A stretch of DNA of 64,000 nucleotides from NCBI RefSeq assembly GCF_000010525.1, contig NC_009937.1, positions 3,725,501 to 3,789,500 of the forward strand. The letters run 5' to 3'. The position numbers were made by a program, and so were the translations under genes. Origin of the DNA: Azorhizobium caulinodans ORS 571. Its GTDB lineage: Bacteria > Pseudomonadota > Alphaproteobacteria > Rhizobiales > Xanthobacteraceae. Below the pieces are notes generated by a model. The model did not search any database, was not told the origin of the DNA, and worked only from the letters and a program-made list of their open reading frames with translations. This document shows, in pieces, positions 44,639 to 54,625 of this stretch (the stretch's first letter is position 1; every line of letters starts with the position of its first letter).

Positions 44639-44710
44639 AGGATCAACTGTCGTTTTGGGCTGCCTCGTGAAGGCGCTGGGCGGCACCACTTCCCTGAAGA
44701 GGAATTCACC

Positions 44711-46348
44711 TTGGCACCGCGTAAAGTAACCTCGTCCCGCGCCACCCCGGCGCGCGCTGCCCGCGAAACCAAGCGCTCAACGCCGGTCGAGGCCGCTGTG
44801 CCCGCCCCGGCGCCGAAGGCCGCCGGAACGCGCGGCGCCAAGGCTGCCGCAGGCAAGCCCGCCGCCCCCGCGAAGCCTGCGGCGCCCGCAAAGGCACCGG
44901 CCGCCAAAGCCGCCGCGACGCCCGCTGCGGCGAAGACGGCGTCGGCCAAACCAGCTGCGAAGCCCGCGACCAGCAAGGCAGCCAAGGCCGCTGCGCCGGC
45001 CGCCAAGGCACCTTCCGCGAAGGCCGCCGCGGCCAAGCCTTCTGCCAAGGCCGCCGAGCCCACCTCGAAGCCGGCCGCCAAGACTACGGCGAAGGCCGCT
45101 CCGAAGGCTGCCGTCTCGAAGGCCGCGGCGAGCGTGAAGGCCAAGGCGCCGGTTCCCGCGCCCGCCAAGACCGAGGCGAAGACCGCCGCCGCCAAGCCGG
45201 CCTCCACGAAGCCGGCTCCCGCAAAGGTTGCCACGAAGAAGGTGGCCACGAAGACCGCCGTCCCGGTGAAAGCCCCCGCCGCGAGCGCCCCGGCCCGCGC
45301 GAAGGTCGCTGCTACCGCCAAGGCCGTTCAGGAGGCTCTCCGCAGCCGCCTCGACCCGAAGGTCCGCCGCCAGATGATCCTGGATGCGGCCGTCGCCTTC
45401 TTCGCGGAGAAGGGCTTCGAGGCCCAGACCCGCGACCTCGCTTCGCGCCTCGGCATCTCTCAGGGCCTCATCTTCCGCTACTTCAGCACCAAGCAGGCGC
45501 TGGTGAATGCGGTCTATGAGGAGGTCTTCGTCCAGCGCTGGTCGAAGGACTGGGAAGCCCGCCTGAAGGATCGCGACATCCCGCTGGAGAAGCGCCTGCA
45601 GGACTTCTACGGCGCTTATCTCGAAGCGGTGGATGCCAGCCACTGGATCCGCATTTCGCTCTATGCTGGCCTTGCTGGCTCCGAGGCGTTCGCGCGCTAT
45701 CTTGAGAACCACGGCAACCGCCTGCTCAAGATCATCCAGAAAGAAATCCATGCCCATCGTGGCCTGCCGGATCGCACCGGCCCGGACGCGCTGGACCAGG
45801 AACTCAGCTGGATGCTGCATTCGACCATCCTCTACGCCCTGGTGCGCAAGCATGTGAATGCTCAGCCGGTCGCTGAGGATCGGGGCGCGCTTGTCGCCCT
45901 CGTCGTCCGCACCGTGCTCGCGGGTGCCGCTGCCGGCACCGCCGCCGCGCTGGAAGCCGAAAAGGCCGCGGAGAAGGCCGCCAGGGTTGCCAAGCCTGCG
46001 GAAGCGCCGGCTGCCGAGGCCCCCAAGCCTGCCGCTCCTGCGGCCAAGGGCAAGGCCCGTGGGGCCCAGCCCGCTGCCGCTTCAGCCGCCCCCGCTTCGC
46101 GTGGTCGCGCCAAGGCTGCGGCGGCTCCCAAGCCCGTGGCTGCTCCCAAGGCGCCCGAGGTGCAGGCTGAACCGGCCAAGCCGGCTGCGGCCAAGGCTGC
46201 TCCGGCGAAGGCCGCTGCCACCAAGGCCGCGAAGCCGATCACCAAGGTCGGCGCCAAGGCGAAGGCCACCGAGAAGGCTCCGACGGAAGCGCCCGCGCTG
46301 GACCGTCGCCGCGCGGCGGCGCCTGCGCCCCGTCGTCGCGGCCGCTGA
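44711..46348 (+). CDS. TetR-family regulator with histone-H1-like Lys/Ala/Pro tails at both ends
   Basis: A 545-residue protein starting at TTG after an AGAGGA ribosome binding site. The central 200 residues (about 215-415) are a normal TetR regulator: R-R-Q-M-I-L-D-A-A-V-A-F-F-A-E-K-G-F, then R-L-G-I-S-Q-G-L-I-F-R-Y-F-S-T-K helix-turn-helix, then a ligand domain. Residues 1-210 and about 425-545 are repetitive K-A-A/A-K-P-A sequence like histone H1 or AlgP/HctB-type proteins, likely binding DNA non-specifically. TetR proteins are usually about 200 residues, so this is a large extension. It may bundle or bend DNA around its operator. A strong terminator follows. Confidence 0.85.
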   Translation: MAPRKVTSSRATPARAARETKRSTPVEAAVPAPAPKAAGTRGAKAAAGKPAAPAKPAAPAKAPAAKAAATPAAAKTASAKPAAKPATSKAAKAAAPAAKAPSAKAAAAKPSAKAAEPTSKPAAKTTAKAAPKAAVSKAAASVKAKAPVPAPAKTEAKTAAAKPASTKPAPAKVATKKVATKTAVPVKAPAASAPARAKVAATAKAVQEALRSRLDPKVRRQMILDAAVAFFAEKGFEAQTRDLASRLGISQGLIFRYFSTKQALVNAVYEEVFVQRWSKDWEARLKDRDIPLEKRLQDFYGAYLEAVDASHWIRISLYAGLAGSEAFARYLENHGNRLLKIIQKEIHAHRGLPDRTGPDALDQELSWMLHSTILYALVRKHVNAQPVAEDRGALVALVVRTVLAGAAAGTAAALEAEKAAEKAARVAKPAEAPAAEAPKPAAPAAKGKARGAQPAAASAAPASRGRAKAAAAPKPVAAPKAPEVQAEPAKPAAAKAAPAKAAATKAAKPITKVGAKAKATEKAPTEAPALDRRRAAAPAPRRRGR

Positions 46349-46371
46349 TCGCGACGCCCGTTTGAAGACCA

Positions 46372-46398
46372 GCCGGCGCCTTTGGGCGCCGGCTTTTT
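46372..46398 (+). terminator. intrinsic terminator after the TetR gene
   Basis: GCCGGCGCC-TTTG-GGCGCCGGC followed by TTTTT: a perfect 9-bp GC stem with a 4-nt loop and T tract, 24 bp after the TetR stop codon. Confidence 0.92.
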
Positions 46399-46495
46399 AA
46401 TTTCCATTGGCGAACCGCTGTTTCACTCCGATCCTGAAGGTCTGATAGGAAAGCAGGCCTTGCGCGGACGACGCGCCTTTCAAGTGGACGTTGCG

Positions 46496-47203
46496 ATGCC
46501 CCCTTCCCTCACGCTCTATGAACTGACCGGCGCGGACGACGATCTGCGCTTCAGCCCCCACTGCTGGAAAATCCGCATGGCGCTCCTGCACAAGGGCCTC
46601 GAGGCGGATCGCCGTCCCTGGCGCTTCACGGAAAAGGACGCGATCGCCTTCTCAGGCGGCGCCACCGTGCCGGTGCTCGTCGATGGCGACAAGACAGTTA
46701 CGGATTCCTGGCGCATCGCGCTCCATCTGGAAGAGCACCATGCGGATCGCCCGTCCCTCTTCGGGTCAGAGACGGGGCGTTCCTATGCCCGCTTCGTCAA
46801 CAGCTATGCGGACACCGTTCTCGTCGCGCCGCTGCGCCATCTGCTGACGCTCGACATCCTGGCCCGTGTGCATGAGAAGGACCGCGACTATTTCCGCGCC
46901 TCGCGGGAGAAGCGCTTCGGCCAGCCTCTGGAAACCCATGCCGGCGATCCGGCCGTTCACATCCCGGCCTTCCGTGCGGCCCTGACGCCCGTCCGGACGG
47001 TCGTGGCCGAACAGCCGTTCCTCTCCGGCGCCGCGCCCGCTTATGCGGACTATTGCGCCTTTGGCGCCCTCATGTGGGCCCGCTGCGTCAGCCCGCTGCG
47101 CCTGCTGGAGAAGGACGATCCGGTTTACGGCTGGCGCGAGCGCATGCTCGACGCCTTTGGCGGCCATGCGCGGGCCGCCGCCTGCACCGAGCAGGACGCG
47201 TAA
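46496..47203 (+). CDS. glutathione S-transferase family protein
   Basis: A 235-residue soluble protein from ATG 46496. The N-terminal thioredoxin-like domain has L-T-L-Y-E-L-T-G, F-S-P-H-C-W-K-I-R-M-A-L and T-V-P-V-L-V-D-G (the cis-proline); a helical C-terminal domain follows, with A-D-Y-C-A-F-G-A. The S-P-H-C motif suggests a catalytic serine or cysteine as in beta or omega-like GSTs. The substrate is unknown. It is the first gene after the TetR terminator and converges with the small exported protein. Confidence 0.85.
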   Translation: MPPSLTLYELTGADDDLRFSPHCWKIRMALLHKGLEADRRPWRFTEKDAIAFSGGATVPVLVDGDKTVTDSWRIALHLEEHHADRPSLFGSETGRSYARFVNSYADTVLVAPLRHLLTLDILARVHEKDRDYFRASREKRFGQPLETHAGDPAVHIPAFRAALTPVRTVVAEQPFLSGAAPAYADYCAFGALMWARCVSPLRLLEKDDPVYGWRERMLDAFGGHARAAACTEQDA

Positions 47204-47206
47204 CGA

Positions 47207-47533
47207 TCACGGCCGGGGCAGCGTGATTTCCTGCGCCTCGGCCGTCCCGCCCGCCTTCGCATAGAGGCAGGCGAACGTGCCCCTGGCATTGTTCATGTGC
47301 GCCTGCGGCCAGCGCCCGCCGACAAGGATCAGCACGGAGGCCTCGAAGTCCACCGGCTGGCCCAGCGCACGAGCCTCCTTCAGCCCGCTCGCCTTGATGC
47401 AGGCGGTGCGGGCCCTGGCATGCAGCTCGGCCCAGGCATCGGGGCTCGAGGCTTCAGCCGGGGCGGCAAGAAACGCCAGAGCAAGTCCGGCGGCAGCAGC
47501 ACCCCACGTGCGCTTGAAGCGTTGGCTCATCAT
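47207..47533 (-). CDS. small exported protein of unknown function
   Basis: A 108-residue protein with a clear signal peptide (basic start, [11 protein letters not shown] core, cleavage near A-E-A). The mature part contains two cysteines (T-A-C-I-K, F-A-C-L-Y) that could form a disulphide. The ATG overlaps the stop of the GMC oxidoreductase gene (47530-47533), so the two are co-transcribed. I recognise no named family. Confidence 0.7.
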   Translation of the reverse strand: MMSQRFKRTWGAAAAGLALAFLAAPAEASSPDAWAELHARARTACIKASGLKEARALGQPVDFEASVLILVGGRWPQAHMNNARGTFACLYAKAGGTAEAQEITLPRP

Positions 47534-49161
47534 GCTTTGGCATCCTCCAGGATCATGCGCGCGCCCTTTTCGGCGATCATGATGGTGGGGGAATTGGTGT
47601 TTCCTGAGACAATGGCAGGCATGATGGACGCATCCACCACGCGCAGGCCCGCGATGCCGAACACCCGCAGTCGCTCGTCCACCACCGCAAGCGGGTCCGA
47701 GGGCAGGCCCATCTTCGCCGTGCCGACGGGATGGAAGATGGTGGTGCCCACGTCGCCCGCCGCCTTGGCGAGCGCCGCCTCATCGGTATCGGAGACCTGA
47801 GGCCCCGGCAGCATCTCCTCCGGGTGATAGGGCCTGAGCGCCGGCTGCCCGACGATCCGGCGCGCCACACGGATGGAATCCGCGGCCACCTTGCGATCCT
47901 CTTCCGTATCCAGATAGTTCGGCCGGATTTCCGGCGGCGCCAACGGGTTCGGCCCCTTGAGGCGGATCGTGCCGCGCGAGGTGGGACGCAGGTTGCACAC
48001 GCTCATGGTGAAGGCCGGATAGCGGTGCAGCGGCTCGCCGAACTTGTCGAGCGACAGCGGCTGCACGTGGAACTCGATATTGGCGCGCTCCTGCTCGGGG
48101 CCGGATTTCGTGAAGATGCCCATCTGCGAGGGCGCCATGGTGAGCGGCCCGCGCCGGAAGAGCGCATATTCCACGCCCATGCCCATGCGCCCGAACAGCG
48201 AATGATAACGCTGGTTGAGCGTGCCGATACCGGACACCTTGTAGATAAGACGCAGTTGCAGGTGGTCCTGCAGGTTCGACCCGACACCCGGCCTGTCGAG
48301 CACAACATCGATGCCCTTCGCCGCCAGATGCTCGGCCGGACCGATGCCCGACAGCATCAGCAATTGCGGCGAGCCAAGCGCCCCTGCGGCCAGGATCACC
48401 TCCCGGCGGGCGTTGAGCGTGCGCAGGCCGTCCTTGCCCCGCACGCGAATGCCGGTGGCGCGCTTCTCGTGCACCAGCACCTTCTCCACGTGTCCCGTGG
48501 TAATGAGGTCGAGGTTAGGCCGGTTGAGCACCGGTTTCAGGAAGCCGCGCGCGGCGCTCCAGCGCAGGCCCCGCTTCTGGTTCACGTGGAAGTAGCTGGC
48601 GCCTTCATTGTCGCCCGTATTGAAGTCGTCGATGGCGCGGATGCCATCCTCGTCCGCGGCCTGCCGCACCACGTCGAGCAGCGGCCAGGTGATGCGCGGG
48701 AACTCCACATGCCATTCCCCGCCCTTGCCGTGATGGGGGTTGGGGCCGAGGAAATGGTCCTCATGCGCCTTGAAGAGCGGCTCCACATCCTCCCAGCCCC
48801 AGCCGGCAAGGCCGAGCTGGCGCCAGTGGTCGTAATCCGCCGCCTGCCCGCGCATGTAGATCATGGCGTTGATGGCCGAGGAGCCACCAATGGTCTTGCC
48901 GCGGGGATAGGAGAGCGCGCGGCCATTGAGCCCCGGCTCCGGCTCGGTCTTGAAGCACCAGTCGGCGCGCGGATTGCCGATGGCGAAGAGATAGCCCACG
49001 GGAATGTGGAACCAGATCCAGTTGTCGCGCCCTCCGGCCTCAACCACCGCGACCCGCACATTCGGATCGGCCGAGAGGCGGTTGGCCAGAACGCAGCCGG
49101 CGGATCCTGCGCCGACGATCACATAATCATAGGTTTCGCCCGAGCCGGTGGCCTGAGGCAT
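47530..49161 (-). CDS. GMC-family FAD oxidoreductase (choline/alcohol dehydrogenase-like)
   Basis: A 543-residue flavoprotein. FAD motif [16 protein letters not shown] (14-29), E-A-G-G, the GMC signatures [17 protein letters not shown] and [16 protein letters not shown], and the catalytic histidine region [10 protein letters not shown]. The family oxidises alcohols such as choline or aliphatic alcohols to aldehydes. No betaine genes adjoin it, so choline is not supported. A GGAGG ribosome binding site precedes the ATG. Confidence 0.92.
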   Translation of the reverse strand: MPQATGSGETYDYVIVGAGSAGCVLANRLSADPNVRVAVVEAGGRDNWIWFHIPVGYLFAIGNPRADWCFKTEPEPGLNGRALSYPRGKTIGGSSAINAMIYMRGQAADYDHWRQLGLAGWGWEDVEPLFKAHEDHFLGPNPHHGKGGEWHVEFPRITWPLLDVVRQAADEDGIRAIDDFNTGDNEGASYFHVNQKRGLRWSAARGFLKPVLNRPNLDLITTGHVEKVLVHEKRATGIRVRGKDGLRTLNARREVILAAGALGSPQLLMLSGIGPAEHLAAKGIDVVLDRPGVGSNLQDHLQLRLIYKVSGIGTLNQRYHSLFGRMGMGVEYALFRRGPLTMAPSQMGIFTKSGPEQERANIEFHVQPLSLDKFGEPLHRYPAFTMSVCNLRPTSRGTIRLKGPNPLAPPEIRPNYLDTEEDRKVAADSIRVARRIVGQPALRPYHPEEMLPGPQVSDTDEAALAKAAGDVGTTIFHPVGTAKMGLPSDPLAVVDERLRVFGIAGLRVVDASIMPAIVSGNTNSPTIMIAEKGARMILEDAKA

Positions 49162-49278
49162 CCCGCATTCCTCCCATGGGACTCATCCGGACTTGCGCCG
49201 GCTTGGCGCCGACTGTGGCGTCAGGCTGAGGCTTGGGCAAGGGCGACGAAAGGCGCGGGCGACGGACCGTTGGAAACG

Positions 49279-49560
49279 CTAGGGCAATTCGTCTTCGGAC
49301 CGGGCATCCGCCGGGTCCTGCCCGAAGCGGCCCGCGAGGGCCGAACACGCCGCTGCGGCATCAATGAGGCCCCGGAGGTCCACCCCGTCGATCAGCGGGT
49401 CCGCGCCGCCGAGAGCGAGTTCGTCGAGCCGCCGCACCGCGGCTTCGATGCGCGAGAGGGCCTCCTCCCGCTCCTGTGCCGAGAGCGGCGTTCCATATTT
49501 CAGCAGCCGTCGGATTTGCAGTTCGTCCGTGGAAATCACGTTTGCAGATGAACCGGTCAC
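49279..49560 (-). CDS. hypothetical small protein
   Basis: Probably 93 residues from GTG 49560, which follows AAAGGGGGA at good spacing; no ATG is nearby except far upstream inside the chemoreceptor end. The sequence is acidic and helical (Q-I-R-R-L-L-K-Y-G-T-P-L, R-I-E-A-A-V-R-R-L-D-E-L-A). No family is recognised. It follows the chemoreceptor gene across a hairpin, so it may be its minor downstream partner. Confidence 0.55.
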   Translation of the reverse strand: MTGSSANVISTDELQIRRLLKYGTPLSAQEREEALSRIEAAVRRLDELALGGADPLIDGVDLRGLIDAAAACSALAGRFGQDPADARSEDELP

Positions 49561-49589
49561 GTCGGCAATCCCCCTTTTGCAATAGGAGA

Positions 49590-49616
49590 CGCCCCCGCGA
49601 GTGTGTCGCGGGGGCG
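49590..49616 (-). terminator. hairpin after the chemoreceptor gene
   Basis: CGCCCCCGCGA-GTGTG-TCGCGGGGGCG is an 11-bp perfect stem with a 5-nt loop, 15 bp downstream of the chemoreceptor stop (49631). No long T run follows, so termination may be partial. Confidence 0.6.
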
Positions 49617-49630
49617 GAGCGCCCTGGAAA

Positions 49631-51325
49631 TCAGGCCGCTTTAAGATCCAGCATGAAGCGTTCAACCACCTGCTTCAGATCGGACGCCTGCCCGGACAAT
49701 CCCTCCGAGAGCGCCAGCAGTTCGGTGGACGCCGAGCCCGTGAGTTCGGCCGCCTGGCCGACGCCGGTTATGTTCTGCGTCACCTGCTGCGTGCCGTTGG
49801 CCGCCCGCTGGCAGTTCTGGGCGATCTCGCCGGTGGCAGCGCCCTGTTCCTCGACCGCGCCGGCGATGGAGGAGGAGATCTGCTTCATGTTGGCGATCAC
49901 CCGCATGATCTCCGCCATCGAGGTCACGGTGCCTTGGGTGGACTGCTGGATTTCCGAAATCTTGGCGGAAATCTCGTCCGTCGCACGGGCGGTCTGGGAG
50001 GCGAGCTGCTTCACCTCGGAGGCGACCACCGCGAAGCCCTTGCCGGCCTCGCCGGCGCGGGCGGATTCGATGGTGGCATTGAGCGCCAGCAGGTTGGTCT
50101 GGTCGGCGATGCCCTTGATGAGCGAGATCACATCGCCGATGGCGGTGGCGGCGGTCGCCAGTTCCGAGATGCGGGCGTTGGAGGTCTCCGCTTCGGTGTA
50201 GGCGACATCCGCCACCTTGGCCGAGTGACTGACCTGACCGGTGATCTCCCGCACCGATGCCGCGAGTTCCTCCGAGGAGGCGGCGACCGTCTGCACATTG
50301 ACGGCGGCCTCTTCGGCGGCTTCCGCGACCGCCTGGGCCTGGCGGGAGGTCTGCTCGGCGGTGGCGGAGAGATTGCGGGCAGAGCCGGCCACCTGATCGG
50401 AGGAGGCGGCGAAGGCGGAGGAGAGTTCCGTCATGCGGGAGACGAAGCTCTCGGCCAGCCTGTTGCGCCGGTCGAGCAGGCGACGCTCCTCGGCTTCCTG
50501 TTCCGCGCGGGCCCGGCGAACGGTCTCGGCCTCCGCGAGCTGGCCGCGCAGGACTTCGAGCGAGCCGGCCATGGCGCCGATCTCATCCTTGCGCTCAGTG
50601 CCTGCCACCGCCTGATCGAGCTTGCCTTCGCCAAGGCCCTTCATGACATCCATCATCACCCGGATGGGGGCGACGATGCCGCGGCGAACGGCGAAGACAG
50701 CCGCCGCCAGCACCACAAGCGTGGCCAGGGCAATGGCGGCCGGGGTGGCCTTGCTGGTGAAGTCGGCCTGCGCCGTCAGCTCACGCCCCTTCGCATGCAT
50801 GCCTTCGTCGATCTTGCTGTTGAAGGCCACCATCTGGTCTGCGAGACGGCGCAGCGCCGGCTCGCAGACGCTCACCATCTGCTGGAGCGCCAGAGCATCA
50901 TTCTCGGCCGTCTTCGGGCCTGTGGAGAGACGGACCGTCTCCCGGCAGTCGGCGCCAAGTATGCGATCGTGCTCCTTTCGGAAGCCCGCCATGGCGTCTG
51001 CGACGGCGGGGTAGGCCGTGGCAGCGTTGCTCAGCCGCTCATTGAAATTGCCGTAGTGGCGCTCCTGCGCCTTGCGCCCGAGTTCCACCTCATCCTGCGT
51101 GGTGGCGGCGATCGCCTTGTAGATGGCGGCAATTTCCTCGATCGAGGAACGGTTTGCACGCGAGATGCTCAGGATTGCCCGTGGCGGGCCTTCCAGAAGA
51201 TCAGCGTACGTCCGATCCACGTCCTTCATGCTGTAAGACGCAAAAAGCGCGCCTGCCAAACTGACCACCCCGAGCAGGATGAGGAGAAGGCAAATCTTCC
51301 ACGTCATGGGAATATGATTGTACAT
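49631..51325 (-). CDS. methyl-accepting chemotaxis protein
   Basis: A 564-residue chemoreceptor. Membrane helix 1 is about 10-30, a periplasmic four-helix-bundle-like sensor spans about 31-195, membrane helix 2 about 196-215, then HAMP and a cytoplasmic signalling domain. The hairpin tip [20 protein letters not shown] holds the CheA/CheW binding site. It lacks a C-terminal pentapeptide tether. The ligand is unknown. Confidence 0.95.
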   Translation of the reverse strand: MYNHIPMTWKICLLLILLGVVSLAGALFASYSMKDVDRTYADLLEGPPRAILSISRANRSSIEEIAAIYKAIAATTQDEVELGRKAQERHYGNFNERLSNAATAYPAVADAMAGFRKEHDRILGADCRETVRLSTGPKTAENDALALQQMVSVCEPALRRLADQMVAFNSKIDEGMHAKGRELTAQADFTSKATPAAIALATLVVLAAAVFAVRRGIVAPIRVMMDVMKGLGEGKLDQAVAGTERKDEIGAMAGSLEVLRGQLAEAETVRRARAEQEAEERRLLDRRNRLAESFVSRMTELSSAFAASSDQVAGSARNLSATAEQTSRQAQAVAEAAEEAAVNVQTVAASSEELAASVREITGQVSHSAKVADVAYTEAETSNARISELATAATAIGDVISLIKGIADQTNLLALNATIESARAGEAGKGFAVVASEVKQLASQTARATDEISAKISEIQQSTQGTVTSMAEIMRVIANMKQISSSIAGAVEEQGAATGEIAQNCQRAANGTQQVTQNITGVGQAAELTGSASTELLALSEGLSGQASDLKQVVERFMLDLKAA

Positions 51326-51820
51326 CGGATGCCCCCGCAGCCGTTAGAAAAACAACAGACATTACAGAAACGAACGTTCACTTAAGAACCTTTCCCGAAG
51401 CTTGCGCCAAAAAGCAAAAAATGAGCATGTTTGCCGCACGTGCAATTTACAATTTCATACAAATTTCCGAATTCATCGCTGCATACGAATATTCAGGAAG
51501 TGATACGAAAATCCGTCCCGTGATAGATGCAGATCAAACGTCCTTCATTAAGGGACCGCACACCCATGGGGTCGCCGTTTCGGACCTTGCAGTACCGGTC
51601 CGGCTCGGCATGACATTGCAATTTCGGGGCCGCCGACAGCGTGATCTCCGATTGATGATTTGGGCTCATGAACCCTAGCGATCGCATGGGCCTAATCCTG
51701 TGGCTGCCGGCGGCCTAACCTGACAGTGGCCCGGCGCATCCCCTCCCCATCCGTTGCTTCCCCCGCAGCCAGACGGGGACGGCGGTGCGCCGGTGCTGCG
51801 GACCTGAAGAGGACATGTGC
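51326..51820. other. intergenic region
   Basis: 495 bp between divergent chemoreceptor and alcohol dehydrogenase genes. The part 51360-51560 is AT-rich and likely carries the chemoreceptor promoter. An 85-codon frame at 51421-51678 has no recognisable product or clear ribosome binding site. I see no other structure. Confidence 0.5.
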
Positions 51821-52837
51821 ATGTTTGGGACCATGCTGTACGGCAAGGGCGACGTGAGGTGTGAGGCGGTTCCGGAGCCGGAGATCCTCAAGCCCACGGA
51901 CGCCATCATCAAGCTGTCCGCCAGTTGCATCTGCGGCTCGGATCTCTGGCCGTACCGGGGCCTGAATGACGTCACCGCGCCGATGGCGATGGGTCACGAA
52001 TACTGCGGCATCGTCACGCAAGTCGGCAGCGCGGTGCGCACCGTGCGCCCCGGCCAGTTCGTGGTCGGCTCCTTCTGCCTGTCGGACAACACCTGCCCCC
52101 ACTGCCGGTTCGGCTTTCAGTCTTCCTGCGAGCAGCGCGAATTCATGAGCGGCGCCCAGGCGCCCTACGCCCGCGTGCCGTTGGCGGATGGCACGCTGGT
52201 GGCGACCGACACGGTTCCCGACGATGATCTCCTCCCCAGCCTGCTGGCGACATCCGATGTGCTGGGAACGGGATGGTATGCGGCCGACGCGGCGCGCGTG
52301 CAGCCGGGCTCCACGGTCGTCGTGGTGGGCGACGGTGCGGTGGGCCTCATGGGCGTTCTCGCGGCCAGGCAGATGGAGGCCGGGCGTATCATCGCAATGA
52401 GCCGCCACAAGAGCCGCCAAGACCTGGCGCTGGAGTTCGGCGCCACGGACATCGTCTCCGCGCGTGGCGCGGAAGGGATTGCCGAGGTCAAGCGCCTGAC
52501 CGGGAACGTCGGCGCGGACTCGGTGCTCGAATGCGTGGGAACGGGGGAATCCATGGCCCAGGCCATCGCCTGCGCGCGCCCCGGCGCCATGATCGGCTAT
52601 GTGGGCGTGCCCCACGGCGTCGAACTCAATGGCGAACAGCTCTTCTTCTCGCAGACCGGCATGCTTGGCGGCCCAGCCCCGGTGCGCCGTTTCCTGCCGC
52701 ATCTGATGGATCTCGTGCTGAGCCGCAAGATCAATCCGGGCAAGGTCTTCGACCTGACGCTGCCGCTGGAGGACGTGGCCGAAGGCTATCGCGCCATGGA
52801 CGAGCGGCGGGCCATCAAGACCCTGCTTCGGGTCTGA
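51821..52837 (+). CDS. zinc-dependent medium-chain alcohol dehydrogenase
   Basis: A 338-residue MDR oxidoreductase from ATG 51821, seven bases after GAAGAGGA. Catalytic zinc ligands C in C-I-C-G-S-D and H-E in G-H-E-Y; structural zinc region C-P-H-C-R-F-G-F-Q-S-S-C is partly retained; NAD(P)-binding G-D-G-A-V-G-L. Homologues act on alcohols or glutathione adducts. It converges with a LysR gene across a strong hairpin. Confidence 0.9.
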   Translation: MFGTMLYGKGDVRCEAVPEPEILKPTDAIIKLSASCICGSDLWPYRGLNDVTAPMAMGHEYCGIVTQVGSAVRTVRPGQFVVGSFCLSDNTCPHCRFGFQSSCEQREFMSGAQAPYARVPLADGTLVATDTVPDDDLLPSLLATSDVLGTGWYAADAARVQPGSTVVVVGDGAVGLMGVLAARQMEAGRIIAMSRHKSRQDLALEFGATDIVSARGAEGIAEVKRLTGNVGADSVLECVGTGESMAQAIACARPGAMIGYVGVPHGVELNGEQLFFSQTGMLGGPAPVRRFLPHLMDLVLSRKINPGKVFDLTLPLEDVAEGYRAMDERRAIKTLLRV

Positions 52838-52843
52838 GCCCAT

Positions 52844-52878
52844 CCCACCATGGCCGGTCCGCGGGCGGCCATGGTGGG
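52844..52878. terminator. bidirectional hairpin between convergent genes
   Basis: CCCACCATGGCC (52844-52855) and GGCCATGGTGGG (52867-52878) form a perfect 12-bp stem with an 11-nt loop, between the stop codons of the dehydrogenase and the LysR gene. No T tract is present, so it may act as a weak two-way terminator. Confidence 0.65.
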
Positions 52879-52891
52879 CACGGCCCCTGTC

Positions 52892-53785
52892 CTATCCGCG
52901 ATGGCGCAGGGCCTCGACCAGCGCCACGAAAGCCGGAGAGGACTGGCGGCGGCTCGGATAATAGAGGTAGTAGCCGTCCCAATAGGGGCTCCAGCGCTCC
53001 AGCACGCGCACGAGTCGGCCCTTGGCCAGATGGGGAATGGCGAGTTCCTCGGGCACATAAGCGAGGCCGAAGCCGGCGACAGCCGCGTCCAGCGCATTAA
53101 AGATGTTGTTGAACACCAGCTGGCCCTCGACGCGGATCTTGAACTCGCGCCCCTCTTCCTCAAAGTCCCAGGCCCAGAGCCCCCCGGACGTCGGAAACCG
53201 GTAATTGATACAGCTGTGCTGCACCAGATCCTGTGGCGTGGCGGGCTCGGGACGCGAAGCAAAGTAGGATTTGGAGCCGACCACCGCGAAGCGGAAGTCC
53301 GGTCCGATACGCGCAGAGATCATGTCCTTGGCAAGCTGATCTCCCATGCGCACGCCCGCGTCATAACGCTCGGTGACGATATCGGTGAGGCCATTCTCCT
53401 GGAGCAGTTCCACCTTGATGTCCGGAAACTGCGGCAGAAAGGCCTTCAGCTTCGGCCACAGAACGCTGGAGATGGCAAAGTCCGGCGCGGAGATGCGGAT
53501 GGTGCCCGCCGGCTTGTCCCTCAGGTCATTGAGCGCATCGACCTGCGCTTCGATCTCGTCGAAATGCGGGCCGATGCCCGCCAGCAGGCGCTCGCCCGCT
53601 TCCGTGGGGGAGACCGCGCGCGTGGTGCGGGTCAGAAGCCGCACGCCGAGCCGCGCCTCCAACTGGCGGATGGTGTGGCTCAGCGCCGACTGCGAGACTC
53701 CCATCTTCGCAGCGGCCCGCGTGAAGCTGCGCTCACGGGCGACCGCGAGGAACACCAGCAGATCGTTTACATTATCCCGTGGCAC
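52892..53785 (-). CDS. LysR-family transcriptional regulator
   Basis: A 297-residue regulator with the N-terminal winged helix (F-L-A-V-A-R-E-R-S-F-T-R-A-A-A-K-M-G-V-S-Q-S-A) and a substrate-binding domain. It belongs to the group with D-L-V-Q-H-S-C-I-N-Y-R near residue 190. It is divergent from the cyclophilin-like gene at 54041 (255 bp apart), a likely target, and convergent with the dehydrogenase. Confidence 0.93.
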   Translation of the reverse strand: MPRDNVNDLLVFLAVARERSFTRAAAKMGVSQSALSHTIRQLEARLGVRLLTRTTRAVSPTEAGERLLAGIGPHFDEIEAQVDALNDLRDKPAGTIRISAPDFAISSVLWPKLKAFLPQFPDIKVELLQENGLTDIVTERYDAGVRMGDQLAKDMISARIGPDFRFAVVGSKSYFASRPEPATPQDLVQHSCINYRFPTSGGLWAWDFEEEGREFKIRVEGQLVFNNIFNALDAAVAGFGLAYVPEELAIPHLAKGRLVRVLERWSPYWDGYYLYYPSRRQSSPAFVALVEALRHRG

Positions 53786-54040
53786 CTCGAACCTCCGGCC
53801 CTCCGGGCGCGCAGCGGCGGGACGTGATGCCTCCCGCGCGTGAAACGCCCTTTCCCATCTGATACCGCACGCGCCGCCACTTCCGTGTCCGGCTATTGAT
53901 GAGCCTTGCTCATGGCACCATGCACCGTCGCCCTATAGGGCACTCAACCCTCGCCCGCTAAGCTCTGCCTCTCATTGCCCGAACCACCGGAGCGCGAACA
54001 TCCGGGGCCATAGGCCGGGGCCCGCACAGAGGAGGAAAGA

Positions 54041-54487
54041 ATGGCACAGGACATGACCCGCCGGTCCGCGGTCGGCGCCATCCTGGCGGCCGGCCTGCCG
54101 GGCGGAGCATACGGTGGGACAGGAGCAGGCGGATCCGGCATGAAGATACAATTTGCGTTCGACAGCCACGTGTTCACCGCAACACTTCTCGATGAAGCTC
54201 CGGCGCAGGAGCTGGCCGCCATGCTCCCCTTGGACCTCACCATCGAGGATTATTCCAACAACGAAAAGATCGCCTATCTCCCCCGCAAGCTGACCCGTCG
54301 CGCCAACGCCTCCTTCGGCAACGAGGCCCCCGGCGATCTGTGCTATTACGCCCCATGGGGCAACCTCGTGCTCTATTATGCCGCGTATCATTATTCCCCC
54401 GGCCTCATCCGGCTCGGGCGCCTTGATGACGGTGTGCAACCGTTGATGACACGCGGCAAATTTCCCCTGCGCGCCACGCGCGTCTGA
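54041..54487 (+). CDS. exported cyclophilin-like domain protein
   Basis: A 148-residue protein with a GAGGAGGAAAGA ribosome binding site. The N-terminus D-M-T-R-R-S-A-V-G-A-I-L looks like a short Tat signal. The mature part (M-K-I-Q-F-A-F, L-L-D-E-A-P-A-Q, L-P-L-D-L-T-I-E-D-Y, G-D-L-C-Y-Y-A-P-W-G-N-L-V-L-Y-Y) matches the cyclophilin-like fold found in small bacterial proteins (PF18050 type). Its biochemical role is not established. The neighbouring LysR protein probably regulates it. Confidence 0.75.
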   Translation: MAQDMTRRSAVGAILAAGLPGGAYGGTGAGGSGMKIQFAFDSHVFTATLLDEAPAQELAAMLPLDLTIEDYSNNEKIAYLPRKLTRRANASFGNEAPGDLCYYAPWGNLVLYYAAYHYSPGLIRLGRLDDGVQPLMTRGKFPLRATRV

Positions 54488-54557
54488 GCGCTTCCGGACG
54501 GGGCAGGCACCGCGTGCGAAGCGGCGGCGATCCAGGCAACGGTCGCCGACAAGAAAC

Positions 54558-54582
54558 CGGGGCGCCGATAGCCGACGCCCCG
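54558..54582. terminator. hairpin between convergent genes
   Basis: CGGGGCG (54558-54564) and CGCCCCG (54576-54582) pair around an 11-nt loop between the cyclophilin-like gene and the molybdopterin subunit gene stops. Confidence 0.45.
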
Positions 54583-54625
54583 CCTTCGTCCGGATCATGC
54601 CATCTCACCCTGCGGCAAAGCCGCA

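Larger units (their letters stand above)
44133..44710. other. intergenic region with homopolymer and one promoter
   Basis: A 578-bp gap between divergent ftsK and the TetR gene. It contains a run of 20 C (44268-44287) and a good sigma-70 promoter for the TetR gene (44610-44638). No gene is convincing in the remainder. Confidence 0.6.

Noticed and set aside
44777-45853. Gly/Leu/Arg-rich minus-strand frame
   Set aside because: It is the antisense of the Lys/Ala-rich tails of the TetR gene.
47731-49551. A 606-codon plus-strand open frame
   Set aside because: It is antisense to the GMC oxidoreductase, which has full FAD and GMC motifs.
51421-51678. 85-codon frame upstream of the dehydrogenase
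   Set aside because: No homology pattern and no ribosome binding site; overlaps the likely chemoreceptor promoter.
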